DNA of 64,000 nt from contig NW_004457708.1 in NCBI RefSeq assembly GCF_000203815.1, positions 682,001 to 746,000 on the forward strand, read 5' to 3'. The position numbers were made by a program, and so were the translations under genes. Origin of the DNA: Cavenderia fasciculata. Taxonomy: Eukaryota > Evosea > Eumycetozoa > Acytosteliales > Cavenderiaceae. The notes under the pieces are model-generated. The model was not told the DNA's origin and did no database searches. It worked only from the letters and a program-made list of their open reading frames with translations. This document shows, piece by piece, positions 61,721-64,000 of the stretch (position 1 is the stretch's first letter; each line of letters starts with the position of its first letter).

Positions 61721-63914
61721 ATGTATTCACCAAGGGATCAGTATATTCCAATGTCCCAAAATAGCACCCCACCTGCTTTTTTGCACCATCCACCACATTA
61801 CAACATGCACCAAGCTGCTGCTGGCCATCATCATCATTCTGGAATGGTCATGTCACCTTCTCCCTCGCCGTCATCGTCGCCTTACTTTCTCGACTTGTCA
61901 CCTCGTGATATTGGTGGTGGTGGACATCAGTCACCCCCCTCGACCATCTCGCCGCGCCATAGCGTCTCCCTCCATGACTGGCCATATCCTCGTCCACCCT
62001 CGGATGGGTTCAAGTGGACCAATGGCAAGCCCAATGTCCAACAACCCTTCCAACAACAACACCACCACAACCAACACTACTTTCAAGGTAGCTCTGCCGC
62101 TCCACTACCACCACCACCCAACTGTAACATATCAATCTCGCCACCACCGTCCCCACCCAATTCGTATATCCAACCCAGTGCTTCCACATCACCATCGTCT
62201 CTAAGATCAATGATCTTGAACAACTACAAACATCAACAACAACATCCAGCCTCTGCCACCAATCATCACCACAACCAACAACAACAACAACAACAACAAC
62301 AACACCAACATTATTCACACGAGATGGAAATTCCATCCAACTCGACACATCAATCCTCCCTACTCTACTCTTCATCACCAGTATCTTCATCATCTCCCAT
62401 TGCCACCTCCAGCACCACCTCTATTAGCAACGCCGAAAAGAAGCTAATGAGTCGTGTCATTGTACCATTGTTGAATCTCAAGCAATCACGTCCACAAGAA
62501 GCACCGACCGTTTCACCCAAATCGCCATGTCTGGTTCCCGACGAAACCATGATGTTCCACAACAACAGCAGTCGCGGTTCACCAGGACAATCACCACCTG
62601 GATCACCAGGTGACTTTGGATCATTCTTGATTGCCAACAACAACAACGGACGTGTCCGTAGCAACTCAACCTCTTCATCAACAGCATCGACACCACGTGG
62701 TGCTCAAGACCATCTATTACTATTAAACTCGACTAGTAATCTTACACTCTCATCTGCCCCAAACACACCAAGAAACACCTCTTCCACAACCACCAGTACA
62801 TTTACAACTACAACTACCACTACTAACAACAACCAAAACCAAGAAGATACTAATAATAACAACAACAATAATCAAAGCACCGATTACCTTAAAAAGGCAG
62901 AAGAGCAATGGAAAAAGTTGGAATACTTTAGTAATGATTTCAATCACTTTGTATTTGAAATCATCAAAAACAAGGAATTCCATCAACTATCAGCATTGAA
63001 CTCTAAACTTGGAGAGATTACAAGTACCGTCCAAGAGATTGAAATTACAAATAATATATTTAAAACGTATGTCTTCTAAACTATTTTAATATTAATATAA
63101 TAATATTTAAATATTAATTTATTAAATTAATTTCTTAATTTCATTATTATTATTTGTTTGTTTGTTTAGATTACCACCACAAACCAGAGCAAGAAAGAAA
63201 AGGGCGACCAAGGCTGAAAAGCTCAAGAAATCATCTGGTGGTGTTTTAGGTGTAAAGAGAACCTACGTTACTACTCCAAAGAGTAAAGGTAACTACTGTG
63301 TATTTTGTGGAACGATGGAGACTCCAGAATGGCGTAAAGGACCAGGTGGTCATAAAACGTAAGTTATCCAAATCAATCAATCCATTAATCACGACACAAC
63401 GCATCGTCATATGACACCACCATCCTTTCTATTTTCATCAAACACAACAATGTACATTACAACAGTGCACCGGTGGTATGTGGGTGATTGTTCTCTTGTG
63501 ATACGGCGATCTTTATCAATCGTGCTTCCCCCACAAAAAACCTCTTCAACCTCAACCGATTCTATTTTTTCATAATATCTCTTCATCTTTGTCATTGTGC
63601 GGCAGATGCTGTTGAGTTGCCCAACAACACAAATCAATCAAATAATATCCAAAAGTATCCTTACTTCCTTCATACTAATCAAATTATACATCATTTATAG
63701 ATTGTGCAATGCCTGTGGATTACATTATGCCAAGAATCTAAAGAGAGAAGGGGCAAACAAATCCAAGACCAACAACGACAACATTGCTACCCCATCCAAT
63801 ACTACAAACAAAGGTGATTCCAACTCATCTGCCTCCTCGTCTACCAGTAATTCTCCAACTTCTTCCTCGATGAATGTTGCCTCATTGCTTGCTAGTACCA
63901 ACTCTGATGACTAA
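61721..63914 (+). CDS. GATA-type zinc-finger transcription factor
   Basis: Three exons (61721-63066, 63170-63358, 63701-63914; introns 103 and 342 bp) give 582 aa. The N-terminal 385 residues are rich in Ser, Pro, His, Gln and Asn, typical of dictyostelid transcription factors. A helical segment (EEQWKKLEYFSNDFNHFVFEI region, about 395-450) is followed by a basic patch (RARKKRATKAEKLKK) and one GATA finger: CVFC at about residue 491, 18 residues, then CNAC, i.e. C-x2-C-x18-C-x2-C, the spacing commoner in plants and amoebae than in animals. The second intron splits the finger between HKT and LCNAC. It ends in a Ser/Asn tail. Dictyostelids have many GATA factors acting in development; I cannot say which this is. 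The upstream spacer of 10.5 kb suggests complex regulation. Confidence 0.92.
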
Positions 63915-64000
63915 AGTCAACCGAAACGCACTCCTTTCCTCCAACCCAACAGATAAAACCCTCGTTGTATCAACCAACCAATCAACCAAATATTAATATC

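Overview
The window is nuclear DNA of a dictyostelid social amoeba (Amoebozoa, Dictyostelia). The signs are very AT-rich spacers, short AT-rich GT-AG introns (mostly 52-125 bp), oligo(dA/dT) tracts near gene starts, long Asn/Gln/Ser/Thr homopolymers inside proteins, and typical single-pass surface proteins. The species cannot be fixed by eye. Several genes carry strongly GC-biased coding stretches, which is less typical of D. discoideum itself.

Layout: a partial Q/N-rich gene runs off the left edge (minus). 1.8-9.3 kb is a seven-exon TMEM131-like membrane protein. 9.9-12.5 kb is a GRAM-GRAM-TBC Rab GAP. 12.8-14.2 kb is a PH-like protein of unknown role, convergent with an RI-type leucine-rich-repeat protein (14.3-16.3 kb, minus). 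A 4 kb spacer separates that gene from a divergent F-box/WD40 protein (20.3-22.2 kb). Then follow inositol polyphosphate multikinase (23.2-24.6 kb), a RAB3GAP2-like protein (25.1-27.3 kb) and a membrane protein with an LRR-like part and an IPT/TIG-like part (27.5-29.9 kb).

On the minus strand, 30.9-36.8 kb holds ornithine decarboxylase, NAD kinase and an ER DNAJB12-like Hsp40. The Hsp40 is divergent from the selenocysteine elongation factor eEFSec (37.4-39.4 kb, plus), which is followed by NTF2 (39.7-40.6 kb), 4-hydroxyphenylpyruvate dioxygenase (41.3-42.9 kb), a mucin-like surface protein with a GPS-like motif (44.5-46.8 kb), an ELO fatty-acid elongase (47.7-49.0 kb) and a winged-helix-like nuclear protein (49.7-51.2 kb, minus). 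A very long spacer (51,235-61,720) without a convincing gene lies between that gene and a divergent GATA zinc-finger factor (61.7-63.9 kb).

The genes are mostly unrelated housekeeping and developmental genes; there is no operon-like logic and no viral, retrotransposon or CRISPR structure was recognised. The most unusual features are: (1) the 10.5 kb divergent spacer between two probable nuclear regulators, holding a GC-rich, hairpin-dense island near 55.84-56.13 kb that may be a structured RNA; (2) two genes (HPPD, ELO) whose first coding exon is only the ATG; (3) unusually long 5'-most introns in NTF2 and ODC that contain coding-like open stretches, the NTF2 one being spliceable in frame; (4) several small GC-rich hairpin clusters in AT-rich spacers; (5) eEFSec, which implies selenocysteine decoding. 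All exon boundaries were derived by hand from GT-AG sites, frame continuity and family similarity; the total exon length of every spliced gene is a multiple of three.
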